64,000 nucleotides of DNA from Candidatus Palibaumannia cicadellinicola (GCF_000754265.1 NZ_CP008985.1:310001-374000), one strand, 5' to 3'. Numbered from the stretch's first letter, positions 19,874-32,001 are shown. A program made the numbers and translations. Notes: generated from the letters alone by a model not told the origin.

Positions 19874-20757
19874 TTCTCCATAACAAAAAAATCATTCAGC
19901 AATACCTAGAAGTAATCAAACCAGGAATTGTTTTGAGTAATTTAATTTCTTTTATTGGTGGATTTTTACTAGCTTCAAAAGGAGAGATCAATTATCTCCT
20001 GTTGTGCACTACAATGATAGGTGTTTCATTGGTAGTAGCCTCAGGTTGTGTATTCAATAACGTCATTGATCGTGATATCGATCGTAAAATGAAAAGAACT
20101 CAAAATAGAACTCTAGTCACACAATTACTGTCGCTAAAAAATTGTCTTATATACGGAATCATTTTAGGTATGACTGGTGTGATATTACTATATAGGTCAG
20201 CTAACCTATTAGCCATGTGGTTAGCAATCATAGGATTTACCGTATATGTTGGCTTTTATAGCCTGTATATGAAACGAAGATCTATTTACGGAACTATGAT
20301 AGGCAGTTTTGCTGGTGCGGTACCACCGGTAATTGGATATTGTGCTGTAAGTAACCAGTTTGATATCGGAGCACTAATTTTATTACTAATCTTTAGTATT
20401 TGGCAAATGCCACACTCTTACGCTATCGCGATTTTTCGTTTAAAAGATTATCAAGCTGCTTCAATTCCAGTCTTTCCTATTGAACTAGGAATTTCGGTAA
20501 CCAAAAATCATATTACTTGGTATATCATTGGTTTTATGCTTACCACACTAATACTTTACTTTAGCGGTTATGTGACTAGCTATGAATATTTAATTATAAT
20601 GACATTAGTTAATATCTGGTGGCTTTTTGTGGCTTTACAAGGATATAAATCGGCTAATAATGATCAAGTGTGGGCAAGGAAGCTGTTTATTTTATCGATT
20701 ATAGCTATTACATCACTAAGTGTGATGATGTCAGTAGACAGAATTTTTCAACACTAA
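19834..20757 (+). CDS. cyoE: Protoheme IX farnesyltransferase (heme O synthase)
   Basis: Adds the farnesyl chain to heme B to make the heme O used by CyoB, linking this operon to ispA (farnesyl diphosphate). The UbiA-family prenyl-diphosphate motif [12 protein letters not shown] and the second loop [12 protein letters not shown] are intact. The best start is the ATG at 19834, giving 308 residues (E. coli 296) and overlapping cyoD by 40 bases. Homology begins at about residue 20 ([10 protein letters not shown]), and no ATG, GTG or TTG lies closer to it in frame, so the true start is uncertain. Confidence 0.95.
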   Translation: MDYVAFKLKLNELILHNKKIIQQYLEVIKPGIVLSNLISFIGGFLLASKGEINYLLLCTTMIGVSLVVASGCVFNNVIDRDIDRKMKRTQNRTLVTQLLSLKNCLIYGIILGMTGVILLYRSANLLAMWLAIIGFTVYVGFYSLYMKRRSIYGTMIGSFAGAVPPVIGYCAVSNQFDIGALILLLIFSIWQMPHSYAIAIFRLKDYQAASIPVFPIELGISVTKNHITWYIIGFMLTTLILYFSGYVTSYEYLIIMTLVNIWWLFVALQGYKSANNDQVWARKLFILSIIAITSLSVMMSVDRIFQH

Positions 20758-20828
20758 TTTCATGAGTGGAAAAACTCAATAATAATAAGATCCCCACCCC
20801 GGTTAGGGTTAGATATGAAGAGGTCTTC

Positions 20829-22220
20829 ATGAACGTCAATAAAATGACTAGTATAGAACTACGTGCCATCTGGGGGTTAGGCGCAGTTTTGACATTACGC
20901 ATGTTAGGAATATTTATGGTTTTGCCAGTGCTAACTACCTATGGTATGAAGCTACAGGGTGCTAGCGAATCCATGATCGGTTTAGCAATAGGTATTTATG
21001 GTTTAGTACAATCAATATTTCAGATACCATCTGGTTTAGTATCTGACCGAGTAGGCTGTAAGCCGCTTATCATAAGCGGCTTATTAATCTTCATGCTAGG
21101 TAGTATCATTGCCGCATTAACTAACTCAATCTGGGGCGTAATTATAGGTCGTGCTTTGCAAGGCACCGGCACTATCACTGCTGCCGTTATGGCAATGCTG
21201 TCAGATTTAACTCGAGAACAAAATCGTACAAAAGCAATGGCTTTTATCGGTATAAGTTTTAGTATAGCTTTCGCGACTTCCATAGTTTTAGGACCTATTA
21301 TTACTCAGGCCATTGGCCTAAGTGGTCTTTTTTGGGGTATTGCTACTTTAACGCTAGTTAGCGTCGTCATTGCAATCATTGTGGTACCAGTATCACACAA
21401 TCATACGCTTAACCGAGAGTCAAGTATTATACATACTAGTTTTGGTACAATTTTAGCTCATACGCAGTTACTCAAACTAAATTTTAGTATTTTTTGCCTA
21501 CATACCATACTGATGTTAAATTTTATTGTTTTACCACAAATTATGATCTGTGCGCACATTTTACCTGTCGATCAATGGAAAGTATATTTAGTAGCACTAT
21601 TAGTTTCGTTCGTTATCGTAGTGCCTTGTATCATCTATGCTGAAATTAAGCGTCGCATAAAGCATGTTTTTATTAGCAGTGTTATTATACTATTATGTAC
21701 AGAAATATTATTACTCAATGTAAGTCACCATCAATGGATGTTATTTACCGGAATTGAGTTATTTTTTTTAGTATTTAATGTGATGGAAGTCATTTTGCCT
21801 TCACTTATAAGCAAAGAGGCTCCGGCGGGCCTTAAAGGTACTGCTATGGGTTTTTACTCTACTAGCCAGTTTTTAGGTGTTGCCTTCGGAGGTATTATGG
21901 GCGGTTGGTTATTTCAGCTGCTAGGAGCTTCGCTAGTTATTCTAACCGGTGTTATAGTTGCATTGGTATGGTGGTTAGTGAGTATTACCTTACATGAACC
22001 ACCTTATGTTACTAGTCTACGTATTACTTTGCCAAGCTTAAATACTTCGACAAAAGAACAGCTGATACAATTTCTATTGGCTGAGCCAGAAGTAACAGAA
22101 GTAGTAGTTATACCGGAAGAGAGGAGTGCTTACATTAAAGTAGATACAAAACAGATAAATAGTATAGTGCTGAATAAACTGAATCAAATCGTGACTAGTC
22201 ACGGAATGAGAATAAATTAA
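20829..22220 (+). CDS. yajR: MFS transporter YajR
   Basis: Major facilitator family drug/proton antiporter-type protein of unknown natural substrate. The chosen start at 20829 (MNVNKMTSIELR) gives 463 residues (E. coli 454). Twelve membrane spans are followed by the soluble C-terminal ferredoxin-like YAM domain (about 395-463, after EPPYVTSLRI). MFS motif A reads GLVSDRVGCKPLI, where E. coli has GLLSDRIGRKP, so the arginine in the middle of the loop is replaced by cysteine. It follows cyoE as in E. coli; yajQ, normally next, is absent. Confidence 0.94.
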   Translation: MNVNKMTSIELRAIWGLGAVLTLRMLGIFMVLPVLTTYGMKLQGASESMIGLAIGIYGLVQSIFQIPSGLVSDRVGCKPLIISGLLIFMLGSIIAALTNSIWGVIIGRALQGTGTITAAVMAMLSDLTREQNRTKAMAFIGISFSIAFATSIVLGPIITQAIGLSGLFWGIATLTLVSVVIAIIVVPVSHNHTLNRESSIIHTSFGTILAHTQLLKLNFSIFCLHTILMLNFIVLPQIMICAHILPVDQWKVYLVALLVSFVIVVPCIIYAEIKRRIKHVFISSVIILLCTEILLLNVSHHQWMLFTGIELFFLVFNVMEVILPSLISKEAPAGLKGTAMGFYSTSQFLGVAFGGIMGGWLFQLLGASLVILTGVIVALVWWLVSITLHEPPYVTSLRITLPSLNTSTKEQLIQFLLAEPEVTEVVVIPEERSAYIKVDTKQINSIVLNKLNQIVTSHGMRIN

Positions 22221-22275
22221 CTGTTAGTTAATTGTTCAGTCATACCTATAAAAAAAATTTAGCGGTAAAAATAAA

Positions 22276-23160
22276 GTGAAAGTTACTGTGCTTGGTTGTG
22301 GCGCGCTAGGGCAGCTATGGTTATCGGCATTTTTTCGCCACAAACATAGCGTCCAAGGATGGTTACGAGTACCAAAACCATTTTGTACTATTACAGTAAT
22401 AAATCAGCATGGAGTAGAAAACAGTTTTCAATTACCAGCAAATAACAGACAACGACTCGCCGACAGCGAACTATTACTCGTGACACTAAAAGCTTGGCAA
22501 GTCTCGAAAGAAGTACAAGAGTTGCTCCCGCAATTACGATCCGATTGTGCTATCTTACTAATGCATAATGGTTTAGGTACTAAAGAAGAATTCCCTGAGT
22601 TAGTACAACCACTATTACTAGGAACGACTACTCATGCTGCTTACTCTGAAGAAGGAAAAATTTATCATATATCTGCCGGTATTACTAGTATAGGTCCCGG
22701 TAATGTACCAGCAAAATCCGTCGACCAACTTTCGGCAGTGCTACACCAGGTACTACCGAAAGTCACTTGGCATAACAATATCGTAGCGTCTAGCTGGATA
22801 AAACTAGCGGTTAACTGCGTTATTAACCCGTTAAGCGCCATCTATGAGTGTCGCAATGGCGAACTAGAGTATTATACGGATGAAATTGAGGCGATTTGTC
22901 GCGAGGTAGTAATAGTAATGCACTATGAAGGCTACTACATTAATTATCATCTATTACTTTTCTATATCTGTCAAGTCATAAGAAGTACCTCTGGTAATAT
23001 ATCTTCAATGCTACAAGATATACGAGCTAAGAGGCTCTCAGAAATAGATTATATTAACGGTTATGTACTACGCCGCGCAAACGCCCACGGTTTAAGATTA
23101 CCGGTAAATCAGCGGTTATTTAATATAATTAAACACAAGGAGCAAAACTATAAGTACTAA
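22276..23160 (+). CDS. panE: 2-Dehydropantoate 2-reductase (ketopantoate reductase)
   Basis: NADPH-dependent reduction of ketopantoate to pantoate for pantothenate and CoA. It has 294 residues (E. coli 303). The Rossmann motif VLGCGALGQLW is at 4-14, the KLAVNCVINPL segment carries the catalytic lysine, and NISSMLQDIRAKRLSEIDYING lies near the C-terminus. The start is a GTG; no ATG is in frame upstream. It lacks the last few residues of the E. coli protein. It is convergent with the thiI remnant, their ends being one base apart. Confidence 0.95.
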   Translation: MKVTVLGCGALGQLWLSAFFRHKHSVQGWLRVPKPFCTITVINQHGVENSFQLPANNRQRLADSELLLVTLKAWQVSKEVQELLPQLRSDCAILLMHNGLGTKEEFPELVQPLLLGTTTHAAYSEEGKIYHISAGITSIGPGNVPAKSVDQLSAVLHQVLPKVTWHNNIVASSWIKLAVNCVINPLSAIYECRNGELEYYTDEIEAICREVVIVMHYEGYYINYHLLLFYICQVIRSTSGNISSMLQDIRAKRLSEIDYINGYVLRRANAHGLRLPVNQRLFNIIKHKEQNYKY

Positions 23161-23454
23161 TCATATTGATGGACGATATACTTTAACATTAGAAAATCCT
23201 TTTTCACGTAGGTAAAGGGCTTGCAATCTACTCATAACACCGTAATCGCAATAAAGCAAATAAAATTTACTTTGATCTAACTGAGAAAACTGGCTACCTA
23301 GCTTATAGAATGGCAATTGTTGCATCACAACATTCTCGATGAGTAGTGGACTATTTTCCTGTTCATCAGGCGTACGGATATCGAGAACTACATCATTTTG
23401 GCTAAACTCTGCGATATTTTTTACTTCAGTAAGGTGATTACGATCCTGGGTCAT
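23161..23454 (-). CDS. thiI: Stand-alone rhodanese domain of ThiI
   Basis: A 97-residue ORF matching only the C-terminal rhodanese domain of E. coli ThiI (482 aa). The match includes [15 protein letters not shown] and [20 protein letters not shown], with the persulfide cysteine of the CxxGVMSR loop intact, ending NVKVYRP plus two residues. The THUMP and PP-loop domains needed for 4-thiouridine in tRNA are gone. The ATG has a good Shine-Dalgarno site (AGGATGG, 6 bases upstream), so it looks expressed rather than leftover. Literature on Salmonella reports that the rhodanese domain alone supports thiazole synthesis. Position between panE and ispA, minus strand, is ancestral; xseB and yajL are lost. 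Confidence 0.88.
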   Translation of the reverse strand: MTQDRNHLTEVKNIAEFSQNDVVLDIRTPDEQENSPLLIENVVMQQLPFYKLGSQFSQLDQSKFYLLYCDYGVMSRLQALYLREKGFSNVKVYRPSI

Positions 23455-23595
23455 ATAATTCCATCCTGCTTTAAAAATAAAATTTATAGAAATGATTATA
23501 CGTTTTATGGAAATAAAACTAAGTACTAAAACTAGTTTTCTGGTATAATGAATTTCAAGCTGTAAGTCTTCTTTAGGCTAATGTAGTAACTAAAC

Positions 23596-24498
23596 ATGGT
23601 AGAATTCATCCATGAGCTGCAAAAAAGCAGCCGGTGTGTAGATGCTGCCCTAGAACGGTATCTATACGCTCTTTCAAGTCAAAAAACTAAGCTAGTTCAG
23701 GCTATGCACTATAGCACCCTTCTCGGAGGAAAACGGCTGCGACCGTTTCTAGTTTACCAAACAGGTCAGTTGTTCGGCCTAAAGCAAGAAAGCCTCGATG
23801 CACCCGCTGCTGCTATTGAGTGTATTCATGCTTATTCGCTCATCCATGATGATCTTCCAGCAATGGATAACAATACACTACGACGTGGTGAGCCTACCTG
23901 TCATGTTCAATTTGGCGAAACAACTGCAATTTTAGCTGGAGATGCATTGCATACCTTGGCATTTACTATTCTAACTCATGCACCAATATCGGCTATTACT
24001 ACAGAAGAGCGTTTGAAGATGATCGCAGTTCTAGCCGAAGCTAGTGGCGCTGAGGGTATGTGTTTCGGCCAAGCGCTTGATTTAGAGTCAGAAGGTAAAC
24101 ATGTCTCAGCTGAAGTCCTGGAAACTATCCATCGCTATAAAACTGGTGCCCTAATTCGTGCGGCGGTGCACATGGGAGCACTAGCCGCAGGAAAAAAAAG
24201 CAGAAAGATACTTAATTATCTTGATAGTTATGCTGTAGCTATAGGCCTAGCATTTCAAGTACAAGATGATATCTTAGATATGATAGGAGATAGCCAAAGT
24301 ACTGGTAAACAGCGTGGTGCAGATAAGTTATTAGGTAAAAAAACTTATCCATTGCTACTTGGATTAGATATGGCACGAGCTAAAGCTAAAAATCTCTATA
24401 AGGAATCTCTAGCATCCTTAAAAAAGATTGATGCAATCGGATATAATACAAACATGTTAGTCAAACTAGCGCGCTATATCATTGAACGTAAAACATAA
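23596..24498 (+). CDS. ispA: Farnesyl diphosphate synthase
   Basis: Condenses dimethylallyl and isopentenyl diphosphates to geranyl and farnesyl diphosphate for ubiquinone, undecaprenol and heme O. It has 300 residues (E. coli 299). The first aspartate-rich motif is DDLPAMD and the second DDILD; the GGKRLRPFLVY substrate-binding segment is intact. xseB, which precedes ispA in E. coli, has been deleted, so ispA follows a 141-base spacer shared with thiI. dxs follows 47 bases downstream. Confidence 0.97.
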   Translation: MVEFIHELQKSSRCVDAALERYLYALSSQKTKLVQAMHYSTLLGGKRLRPFLVYQTGQLFGLKQESLDAPAAAIECIHAYSLIHDDLPAMDNNTLRRGEPTCHVQFGETTAILAGDALHTLAFTILTHAPISAITTEERLKMIAVLAEASGAEGMCFGQALDLESEGKHVSAEVLETIHRYKTGALIRAAVHMGALAAGKKSRKILNYLDSYAVAIGLAFQVQDDILDMIGDSQSTGKQRGADKLLGKKTYPLLLGLDMARAKAKNLYKESLASLKKIDAIGYNTNMLVKLARYIIERKT

Positions 24499-24545
24499 AT
24501 GATGCTTTTTTTATACCGTAAGTATGAACATCTAATGAGCTTTCA

Positions 24546-26411
24546 ATGAGCTTTGAGACCAAAAAGTATCCAACACTTGCCCTAGCAGATAATCCTGTTC
24601 AGTTACGTTTGTTGCCCAAAGAAAGTCTGTTAGTACTGTGTGACGAACTACGTCAGTTTCTGCTTGCTAGCGTTAGCCGCTCAAGCGGCCATTTTGCATC
24701 AGGGCTTGGCACTGTAGAACTGACGGTAGCTTTACATTATGTATATAATACTCCTTTTGACCATATCATTTGGGATGTTGGTCATCAAGCATACCCACAT
24801 AAAATTATTACTGGGCGTCGAAATCGCATGACTACCATACGTCAGCGTAATGGGTTACATCCATTTCCATGGCGTGGAGAAAGTGAATACGACATACTAT
24901 CGGTTGGCCACTCCTCGACCTCCATAAGTGCTGGTCTTGGTATGGCTGTAGCAGCTGCGTATGAAGGCCTAGGTAGAAGAACGGTTTGTATTATAGGTGA
25001 TGGCGCGATTACCGCTGGCATGGCTTTTGAAGCGATGAATCACGCCGGTGACATTAAATATGATCTACTTGTGGTACTAAACGACAACGAAATGTCTATT
25101 TCTGAAAATGTAGGTGCGTTAAATAACCACCTTGCACGTCTTTTATCTGGTAAGTGTTATTTAACACTCCGCGAAGGAAGCAAAAAAGTGCTATATGGTA
25201 TTCCACCTATAAAAGAGCTGGTAAAACGTACCGAAGAGCACATAAAAGGCATAATAGTACCGGGCGGTACGTTATTTGAAGAGCTTGGTTTTAATTACAT
25301 TGGTCCGGTAGATGGTCATGATGTTCAGGGTATGGTACAAACTCTAAAGAATATGCGTAGTATGAAAGGCCCTCAATTACTACATATTATTACCAAGAAA
25401 GGATGTGGTTACGCTCCAGCTGAGAAAGATCCGATTACTTGGCACGCTGTACCTAAGTTTGATCCGGTAAGAGGTACGCTGCCGAAAAGCTATAGCAGGT
25501 ATCCTACTTACTCGGTAATTTTTGGTGAGTGGTTGTGCACCACCGCGGCTAGTGATGATAAGTTGATAGCGATAACCCCTGCGATGCGTGAAGGCTCGGG
25601 TATGGTTGATTTTTCGCGCCAATTTCCGCAACAATATTTTGATGTAGCTATTGCCGAGCAGCATGCGGTAACCTTTGCAGCTGGTTTAGCTATTAGTGGC
25701 TACAATCCCATTGTAGCCATTTATTCTACTTTCCTGCAACGTGCCTATGATCAAGTGATCCACGACGTGGCAATCCAAAATCTACCAGTGCTGTTTGCTA
25801 TTGATAGAGGCGGTGTCGTTGGCCCAGATGGTCAAACTCATCAGGGTGCTTTCGATCTTTCCTACCTACGCTGTATACCAAATATGGTGATCATGACTCC
25901 AAGCGATGAGAATGAATGCCGGCTGATGTTGCATACTGGGTATCATTATCACGGTGGTCCTAGCGCAGTACGTTACCCACGTGGTAACGGTACCGGTGTG
26001 ACATTCAGCGTACTGAGAAAATTGCAGCTAGGTAAGGGTGTTGTGCGCCGCAAAGGCGTTAATATTGCCATTCTAAATTTTGGTACTTTGCTAGCGCAGG
26101 CAGAAGAAGTTGCCAATATCCTAGATGCTACTCTAGTAGATATGCGTTTCGTAAAACCCCTAGATACAGAATTAATAACTAAGCTAGCTGTTAGCCATAA
26201 AGCATTAGTGACGCTGGAAGAAAACGCAATAATAGGTGGTGCAGGAAGCGGAGTGAATGAATATATCATGCGCCAACGATTACTAGTACCAGTTTTAAAT
26301 ATTGGTTTACCAGATTATTTTATTTCGCAGGGTAGCCAGGAGGAGATACGTGCTGATCTTCAATTAAATAGTTACGGTATCCTTCAGCAAATTGAAAAAT
26401 GGTTAGAATGA
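24546..26411 (+). CDS. dxs: 1-Deoxy-D-xylulose-5-phosphate synthase
   Basis: Thiamine-diphosphate enzyme that makes DXP from pyruvate and glyceraldehyde-3-phosphate, precursor of isoprenoids, thiamine thiazole and pyridoxal phosphate. All three uses have genes in this window (ispE/ispA, thiI, pdxJ). It has 621 residues (E. coli 620). The ThDP-binding motif [18 protein letters not shown] with NDN 28 residues later, His49-type [10 protein letters not shown], and the catalytic glutamate in [13 protein letters not shown] are present. A one-residue insertion is seen at [10 protein letters not shown]. Confidence 0.98.
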   Translation: MSFETKKYPTLALADNPVQLRLLPKESLLVLCDELRQFLLASVSRSSGHFASGLGTVELTVALHYVYNTPFDHIIWDVGHQAYPHKIITGRRNRMTTIRQRNGLHPFPWRGESEYDILSVGHSSTSISAGLGMAVAAAYEGLGRRTVCIIGDGAITAGMAFEAMNHAGDIKYDLLVVLNDNEMSISENVGALNNHLARLLSGKCYLTLREGSKKVLYGIPPIKELVKRTEEHIKGIIVPGGTLFEELGFNYIGPVDGHDVQGMVQTLKNMRSMKGPQLLHIITKKGCGYAPAEKDPITWHAVPKFDPVRGTLPKSYSRYPTYSVIFGEWLCTTAASDDKLIAITPAMREGSGMVDFSRQFPQQYFDVAIAEQHAVTFAAGLAISGYNPIVAIYSTFLQRAYDQVIHDVAIQNLPVLFAIDRGGVVGPDGQTHQGAFDLSYLRCIPNMVIMTPSDENECRLMLHTGYHYHGGPSAVRYPRGNGTGVTFSVLRKLQLGKGVVRRKGVNIAILNFGTLLAQAEEVANILDATLVDMRFVKPLDTELITKLAVSHKALVTLEENAIIGGAGSGVNEYIMRQRLLVPVLNIGLPDYFISQGSQEEIRADLQLNSYGILQQIEKWLE

Positions 26412-26526
26412 TATTCTCTCATCAATATCATTATAACCATTTTACTTGGTACGGTTCATAGGGATAAAATACTAAAACTTTGCGCTCCTACCTACCCTAC
26501 TATGCAATAAAACGTTAGGTATCTCT

Positions 26527-28257
26527 GTGAATATTCACGCATTTATTTCTGAAAAAGTTAATCAAGCCATGCTAGCAGTAGGTGCTCCGGCTAGCTACAA
26601 AGTACAGGTACGACAATCAGTTAAAACAAAGTTTGGTGATTATCAAGTAAATGGTATCATGACTATCGCTAAGCAACTAGGAGTACCCTCGTATCAGTTG
26701 GCAGAAAAAGTAATTAGTATGCTTAATTTAGATGGTATAGCGCGCAAAGTAGAGATTGCTGGTCCAGGTTTTATTAATATCTTTCTTGATTCACAGTGGC
26801 TTGCAACACAAATAGCCATTGCCCTAGCTTCACCGCGACTAGGTATCTTACAGTATTCTCCTCAAACAATTGTGGTAGACTACTCTTCTCCTAATGTTGC
26901 TAAAGAGATGCACGTTGGCCATCTTCGTTCTACTATTATCGGCGATGCATCAGCGCGTATCTTAGAATTTTTGGGCCATAAAGTTATTCGTGCTAATCAT
27001 ATTGGTGATTGGGGTACTCATTTTGGCATGCTTATAGCCTATCTTGAAAAAGTAGAGTATGATGGTGAATTAGAAATAGAACTATCCAGCCTAAACAACT
27101 TTTACCGTCATGCTAAAAAAAATTATGATATAGATCCTAATTTTGCAAAAAAAGCACGTAACTATGTAGTCAAATTACAGTGCGGTGATTCTTATTGCCT
27201 CCAGATGTGGCGCAAGCTAGTTAATGTAACTATAGTTCAGAATCAGAAGATTTATGATCGGCTTAATCTTACCCTCAGTCAAGATAATATCATGGGCGAA
27301 AGCATGTATAATAATATGTTACCAGATATTGTAACTGATTTGAAAGCTAAAGGTCTAGCAGTAGAAAGCGCAGGAACAACCTTAGTTTTCCTTAATGAAT
27401 TTAGAAATAAAGACGGAAAACCTATGGGTGTGATTATTCAAAAAAAAGACGGAGCTTATCTCTATACTACTACAGATATTGCATGTGCCAAATACCGTTA
27501 TGAAACGCTAAAAGCTGACAGAATAATATATTATATTGATTCTCGCCAGCATCAGCATTTACTACAAGTATGGACTATTGTCCGCAAAGCAGGCTATATT
27601 CCAGAAACGGTGGTGTTGGAACACCATATGTTTGGCATGATATTGGGTAAGGACGGAAAACCTTTAAAAACCAGGGCTGGAATAACAGTGAAGCTTAATG
27701 ACCTACTAGATGAAGCTCTGGTACGGGCACGCTGCCTAATTGTTAGCAAACAAGTTAATGTAGATCTCATCGAGTTAGAACGCTTAGCGCAAGTCATCAG
27801 CATCGGTGCGATAAAATATGCGGAACTATCAAAAAATCGTATGACCGACTATATATTTAACTGGGACGATATGCTAAGTTTTGAAGGTAATACTGCACCC
27901 TACATACAATATGCATACACACGTATAGTGTCTATATTCAAGCGTAGTACTTTAAATCAACAACAGTTGACTGGCAATGTTTATCTCGAAAATGAACAAG
28001 AATATTTCCTTGCAGTGCGCCTCCTGCAATATGAGGAAACCATAACTACTGTTGCACGCTATGGTACACCGCATGTTTTATGCGCTTATTTATATAATCT
28101 AGCTGTACGATTTTCGTCATTCTATGAACATTGCCCTATACTAAATGCTGACAATGATATACAGTATAAAAGTCGTTTACAGTTAGCGCTTCTTACCTCA
28201 CGGACGTTGCAACAGGGTCTGAACCTACTTGGTATCGAGACGGTAGAAAAGATGTAA
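26527..28257 (+). CDS. argS: Arginyl-tRNA synthetase
   Basis: Class I aminoacyl-tRNA synthetase, 576 residues (E. coli 577). The N-terminal Add1 domain is followed by the HVGH form of the HIGH motif in [11 protein letters not shown]. As in most ArgRS, there is no classical KMSKS, the region reading [12 protein letters not shown]. The start is GTG, followed directly by the conserved N-terminus [14 protein letters not shown]. In E. coli argS lies far from dxs, so a rearrangement junction falls in the 115-base gap upstream. Confidence 0.97.
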   Translation: MNIHAFISEKVNQAMLAVGAPASYKVQVRQSVKTKFGDYQVNGIMTIAKQLGVPSYQLAEKVISMLNLDGIARKVEIAGPGFINIFLDSQWLATQIAIALASPRLGILQYSPQTIVVDYSSPNVAKEMHVGHLRSTIIGDASARILEFLGHKVIRANHIGDWGTHFGMLIAYLEKVEYDGELEIELSSLNNFYRHAKKNYDIDPNFAKKARNYVVKLQCGDSYCLQMWRKLVNVTIVQNQKIYDRLNLTLSQDNIMGESMYNNMLPDIVTDLKAKGLAVESAGTTLVFLNEFRNKDGKPMGVIIQKKDGAYLYTTTDIACAKYRYETLKADRIIYYIDSRQHQHLLQVWTIVRKAGYIPETVVLEHHMFGMILGKDGKPLKTRAGITVKLNDLLDEALVRARCLIVSKQVNVDLIELERLAQVISIGAIKYAELSKNRMTDYIFNWDDMLSFEGNTAPYIQYAYTRIVSIFKRSTLNQQQLTGNVYLENEQEYFLAVRLLQYEETITTVARYGTPHVLCAYLYNLAVRFSSFYEHCPILNADNDIQYKSRLQLALLTSRTLQQGLNLLGIETVEKM

Positions 28258-28288
28258 CTCAATGCAATTCACGTGCTCTTATTTGAAT

Positions 28289-29821
28289 TTAAAGTGATGG
28301 AACGAAATCACGTAGCCGGAAACCAGCAAGCCTAAGTGCCGTCAAGTAAAATATCATCCCTACCACTATTACGGCTATTAAACGAAGTAAACGCCATGGC
28401 ATACTACCTTGCGTCCAGTCTGGCATGACCATTAGTAATACTACTAATGCCACGGCCATCACGCTGACGGTAAATATTAACCGCAATAAAAATTTGATCC
28501 AGCCAGGTTGTGGCTGAAATATTTTTTGTCTACGTAACTGCCAGTACAGTAAGCTAGCGTTCAGACAAGCTCCTAGGCCAATGGAGAGTGATAGCCCAGC
28601 ATGCTTGAGTGGACCGATAAAAGTTAGGTTCATTAATTGCGTGATAATAAGAGTGATAATTCCTAATTGTACCGGAGTTTTGATGTCTTGACGTGAATAA
28701 AAACCAGGTGCAAGAACTTTCACCAGCATTAAACCAATCAGTCCAACTGAATAAGCTAATAACGCACGCTGAGTCATCATCGTGTCAAAGGGGGAAAATT
28801 GATTATACTGAAATAAAGCTACTATAAGTGGTTTGGCAAGAATGGCCAGCGCCACAGAACTTGGCAACGCTAGCAGAAAACAGAGACGGAGTCCCCAATC
28901 TAGCAGTAAGGAGAATTCTACATGATTCCCTTTGAACACACTGCGCGATAGAGATGGTAGTAAAATCGTCCCTAACGCAACTGCTAATACACCTGCAGGA
29001 AACTCCATAAGCCGATCAGCATAATAGATCCATGATACCGAACCAGATACTAAGAAAGAGGCAAAAATTGTATTGATGATTAATGAAATTTGGCTGACTG
29101 ATACCCCAATGATAGCAGGTCCCATGACCTGTAATACTCGCCACACACCAGCATCTCTAAATTGTAAGCGCGGCATAACTAACAAGCCTATTTTTTTGAG
29201 GTACGGCAATTGATAACACAATTGCAGTATTCCTCCGATTACAACCGCCCAGGCTAGCGCCATAATTGGCGGATTAAAACACTGTGCCGCCAGAAGAGCA
29301 AAGACTATCATACTCATATTCAGTAACGTTGGAACAAAAGCGGGCACCAAGAACCTATTCCAAGCATTGAGTATCGCTCCCACTAGCGATGTCATGGAAA
29401 TAAGTAGAATATAAGGAAATATCACACGTGATAGCGATGACGTTAAAACAAACTGTTCTGGTGTATTGCTAAATCCTGGGGCAGTTATTTTTATTAACCA
29501 TGGTGCACCTAGCATACCAGTTATAGTCACTAGCATTAGTGTGAGTATCAGCATACCAGCGATATAGGAAATAAAAGTACGTGTATCCTCTTCTGCATGA
29601 TTACTTTTATATTCTGCCAAAATAGGCACGAATGCCTGGGAAAAAGCACCTTCAGCAAAAATACGCCGCAAAAGATTAGGTAATTTGAAAGCAACAAAAA
29701 AAGCATCTGTTGCCATCCCAGCACCAAATACTCGGGCAATAATTGCATCTCGTGCAAAACCCAGGACGCGCGAAAACATAGTTATGAAACTAACAGCAGC
29801 AAATTTTGTTAATAAACTCAT
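28289..29821 (-). CDS. murJ: Lipid II flippase MurJ (MviN)
   Basis: MOP-superfamily membrane protein with 14 spans that flips lipid II for peptidoglycan synthesis. It has 510 residues (E. coli 511). Typical segments are [18 protein letters not shown] near the N-terminus and [15 protein letters not shown] in the loop after TM2. Its retention indicates that a peptidoglycan wall is still made even though LPS genes are dead. It is convergent with argS. Confidence 0.96.
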   Translation of the reverse strand: MSLLTKFAAVSFITMFSRVLGFARDAIIARVFGAGMATDAFFVAFKLPNLLRRIFAEGAFSQAFVPILAEYKSNHAEEDTRTFISYIAGMLILTLMLVTITGMLGAPWLIKITAPGFSNTPEQFVLTSSLSRVIFPYILLISMTSLVGAILNAWNRFLVPAFVPTLLNMSMIVFALLAAQCFNPPIMALAWAVVIGGILQLCYQLPYLKKIGLLVMPRLQFRDAGVWRVLQVMGPAIIGVSVSQISLIINTIFASFLVSGSVSWIYYADRLMEFPAGVLAVALGTILLPSLSRSVFKGNHVEFSLLLDWGLRLCFLLALPSSVALAILAKPLIVALFQYNQFSPFDTMMTQRALLAYSVGLIGLMLVKVLAPGFYSRQDIKTPVQLGIITLIITQLMNLTFIGPLKHAGLSLSIGLGACLNASLLYWQLRRQKIFQPQPGWIKFLLRLIFTVSVMAVALVVLLMVMPDWTQGSMPWRLLRLIAVIVVGMIFYLTALRLAGFRLRDFVPSL

Positions 29822-29916
29822 AATATGATATTGTGCGGGACCTAATTATATAGGCATGGTTATTTGAGCTACATAACGTAATTAGTTATGACTAAGTTTA
29901 ATTAATATATAATAAT

Positions 29917-30300
29917 TTATTTATTTTCAAAAATAACGATTGCACAAGTATAATGACGTTCATCTGACAAGGTTACATGCATATTAGTGACACTACGCTG
30001 TACAGCAAGCTGAGCTGCTTGTTCATGTAGCCGTAATTTAGGTTTGCCTAACTGGTCATTGAATACCTCAAATTGTACAAATGCAAGACCATTGCCAAGA
30101 CCGGTGCCTAAAGCCTTAGCAGCAGCCTCTTTAACAGCAAAGCGTTTAGCTAAAAAACGTATCCGTTGATTATGCTTACGATATTGTTTCCACTCAGCTG
30201 GATGTAAAATACGGTATGCAAAAAGTTCGCCACGGCGCACTAAAACTGCCTGAATACGTGCAATCTCCACAATATCAGTACCTATACCTAAAATAGCCAT
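29917..30300 (-). CDS. acpS: Holo-[acyl-carrier-protein] synthase
   Basis: Transfers phosphopantetheine from CoA to ACP, activating it for fatty acid synthesis (fabI is in this window). It has 127 residues (E. coli 126). Mg-binding residues are visible in [10 protein letters not shown] and in [16 protein letters not shown]. It overlaps the pdxJ stop by one base (TAATG), so the two are translationally coupled. Confidence 0.96.
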   Translation of the reverse strand: MAILGIGTDIVEIARIQAVLVRRGELFAYRILHPAEWKQYRKHNQRIRFLAKRFAVKEAAAKALGTGLGNGLAFVQFEVFNDQLGKPKLRLHEQAAQLAVQRSVTNMHVTLSDERHYTCAIVIFENK

Positions 30301-31031
30301 TAGCAGCGCGTATTGTACAATAAAAAATTCATATCAGTTATCGCATTAGCTAAACCGCAGATTACTGCACGACTAATAATAGAGTGACCAATATTAAGTT
30401 CGTATATGGATGGTAGCGCTGCAATATACTTAACATTATGATAATCAAGACCATGCCCAGCATTTACCTTTAGGCCGAGTTTAGCAGCATAATCAGCTAT
30501 TTGTCTAATGCGTTCTAGCTCTGCGGCACGAGCGATAGCATTTGTGGCATCGGCATAAAAACCAGTATGTATTTCAATGTAAGGTGAACCAATCTCTGCG
30601 GCTGCCTCGACCTGATGTTTATCTGCATCGATGAAAAGTGACACTTGAATGTTTGCCTCACTCAAACGATAAATCGCTTGGCATAATTTTTCTTGCTGTC
30701 CTACAACGTCTAATCCACCTTCGGTGGTTAATTCTTGGCGTTTTTCTGGTACCAAGCAACAGGAATGAGGTTGTAAACGACAGGCTATAGTAACCATCTC
30801 GTCCGTAACAGCCATTTCTAGGTTCATACGAGTTTGGATCGTCTGTCGCAATATTTGGATATCACGATCAGTAATATGACGACGATCTTCGCGTAGATGC
30901 ACTGTGATTCCATCAGCACCAGCCTGTTCAGCGATAAATGCAGCCTGCACGGGATCAGGCCAGGCAGTACCCCGTACATTACGTAATGTAGCGACATGAT
31001 CGATATTAACGTTTAGTAATAACTTCGACAT
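30300..31031 (-). CDS. pdxJ: Pyridoxine 5'-phosphate synthase
   Basis: Condenses DXP with 3-amino-2-oxopropyl phosphate to form pyridoxine 5'-phosphate. The preferred start is the ATG at 31031 ([16 protein letters not shown]), which has GGGGA 6 bases upstream. This gives 243 residues, the E. coli length; an ATG 18 bases further upstream is less likely. Conserved features are [19 protein letters not shown] and VNAGHGL. recO, which separates era and pdxJ in E. coli, is missing. Confidence 0.96.
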   Translation of the reverse strand: MSKLLLNVNIDHVATLRNVRGTAWPDPVQAAFIAEQAGADGITVHLREDRRHITDRDIQILRQTIQTRMNLEMAVTDEMVTIACRLQPHSCCLVPEKRQELTTEGGLDVVGQQEKLCQAIYRLSEANIQVSLFIDADKHQVEAAAEIGSPYIEIHTGFYADATNAIARAAELERIRQIADYAAKLGLKVNAGHGLDYHNVKYIAALPSIYELNIGHSIISRAVICGLANAITDMNFLLYNTRC

Positions 31032-31101
31032 ATCTTTCCCCTGTGCCATTTAGAATCATAAATATTAATTAGTGCGTTATTAACCTTACCATCAAAGTAC
31101 T

Positions 31102-32001
31102 TTATAGATATTCCATATATCCCAAACTACGCAAGGTACATTCATCGTTAGTCCATCCGGATTTAACCTTAACCCATAGTTTTAGATGTACATCTGTTTT
31201 AAATAGAGTTTTCATCGTCTGCCTTGCTTCAATACCGATAGTTTTTATCTTTCTACCTTGATTACCAATGAGTATTTTTTTATGTCCGGTACTTTCAACA
31301 ATAATTATCCCTTTGATGTCGTAACAGCCGTTATTTTTAGTGAGAAAGCATTCTGTTTCGACCATTATGGAATACGGCAGCTCATCACCCAAAAATCTAA
31401 TTAATTTTTCACGAATAATTTCAGAAACAATGAATCGCGGTGAACGATCAGTAATATATTCTTTCGGAAAATAGTGAATAGCTGCTGGCAATACTTGACG
31501 TACAATACCTGCTAAAGTATTAATAGCCATGCCATTAATAGCGCAAGTAGGTAGAATAGCGTGAAAATTAATCTGTTTACTTAAGAAATTAATATGTGGT
31601 AATAGCTTTGCTTTGTCTATAACTTTATCTACTTTATTAATTACTAGTACCACCTGTTGATCGTATAGCTTATTTACTACCATTTCATCATCATGAGTCC
31701 ATTTGGTACCCTCGACCACGAAGAGAACGAGTTCTACATTACCGATAGATTTGCTAGCCGTACGGTTCATCAAATGGTTGAGCATCTTTTTCTCATCAAG
31801 ATGTAGCCCAGGGGTATCTATATAAATAACCTGATATGGTCCTTCTGTATTAATACCCAGAATACGGTGACGTGTAGTCTGTGGCTTACGCGAAGTAATT
31901 GATACTTTTTGCCCTAGAAGCTGATTAAAAAGTGTAGACTTACCAACGTTAGGACGCCCTACGATCGCAACAAAACCACAATAGGTTATATTTTCGCTCA
32001 T
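31102..32001 (-). CDS. era: GTPase Era
   Basis: Essential GTPase that binds the 3' end of 16S rRNA in 30S maturation. It has 299 residues (E. coli 301). G1 is [10 protein letters not shown]3 is DTPGLH and G4 is NKVD. The C-terminal KH domain has [15 protein letters not shown]. It overlaps rnc by 4 bases (ATGA), as expected for a coupled rnc-era operon. Confidence 0.97.
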   Translation of the reverse strand: MSENITYCGFVAIVGRPNVGKSTLFNQLLGQKVSITSRKPQTTRHRILGINTEGPYQVIYIDTPGLHLDEKKMLNHLMNRTASKSIGNVELVLFVVEGTKWTHDDEMVVNKLYDQQVVLVINKVDKVIDKAKLLPHINFLSKQINFHAILPTCAINGMAINTLAGIVRQVLPAAIHYFPKEYITDRSPRFIVSEIIREKLIRFLGDELPYSIMVETECFLTKNNGCYDIKGIIIVESTGHKKILIGNQGRKIKTIGIEARQTMKTLFKTDVHLKLWVKVKSGWTNDECTLRSLGYMEYL

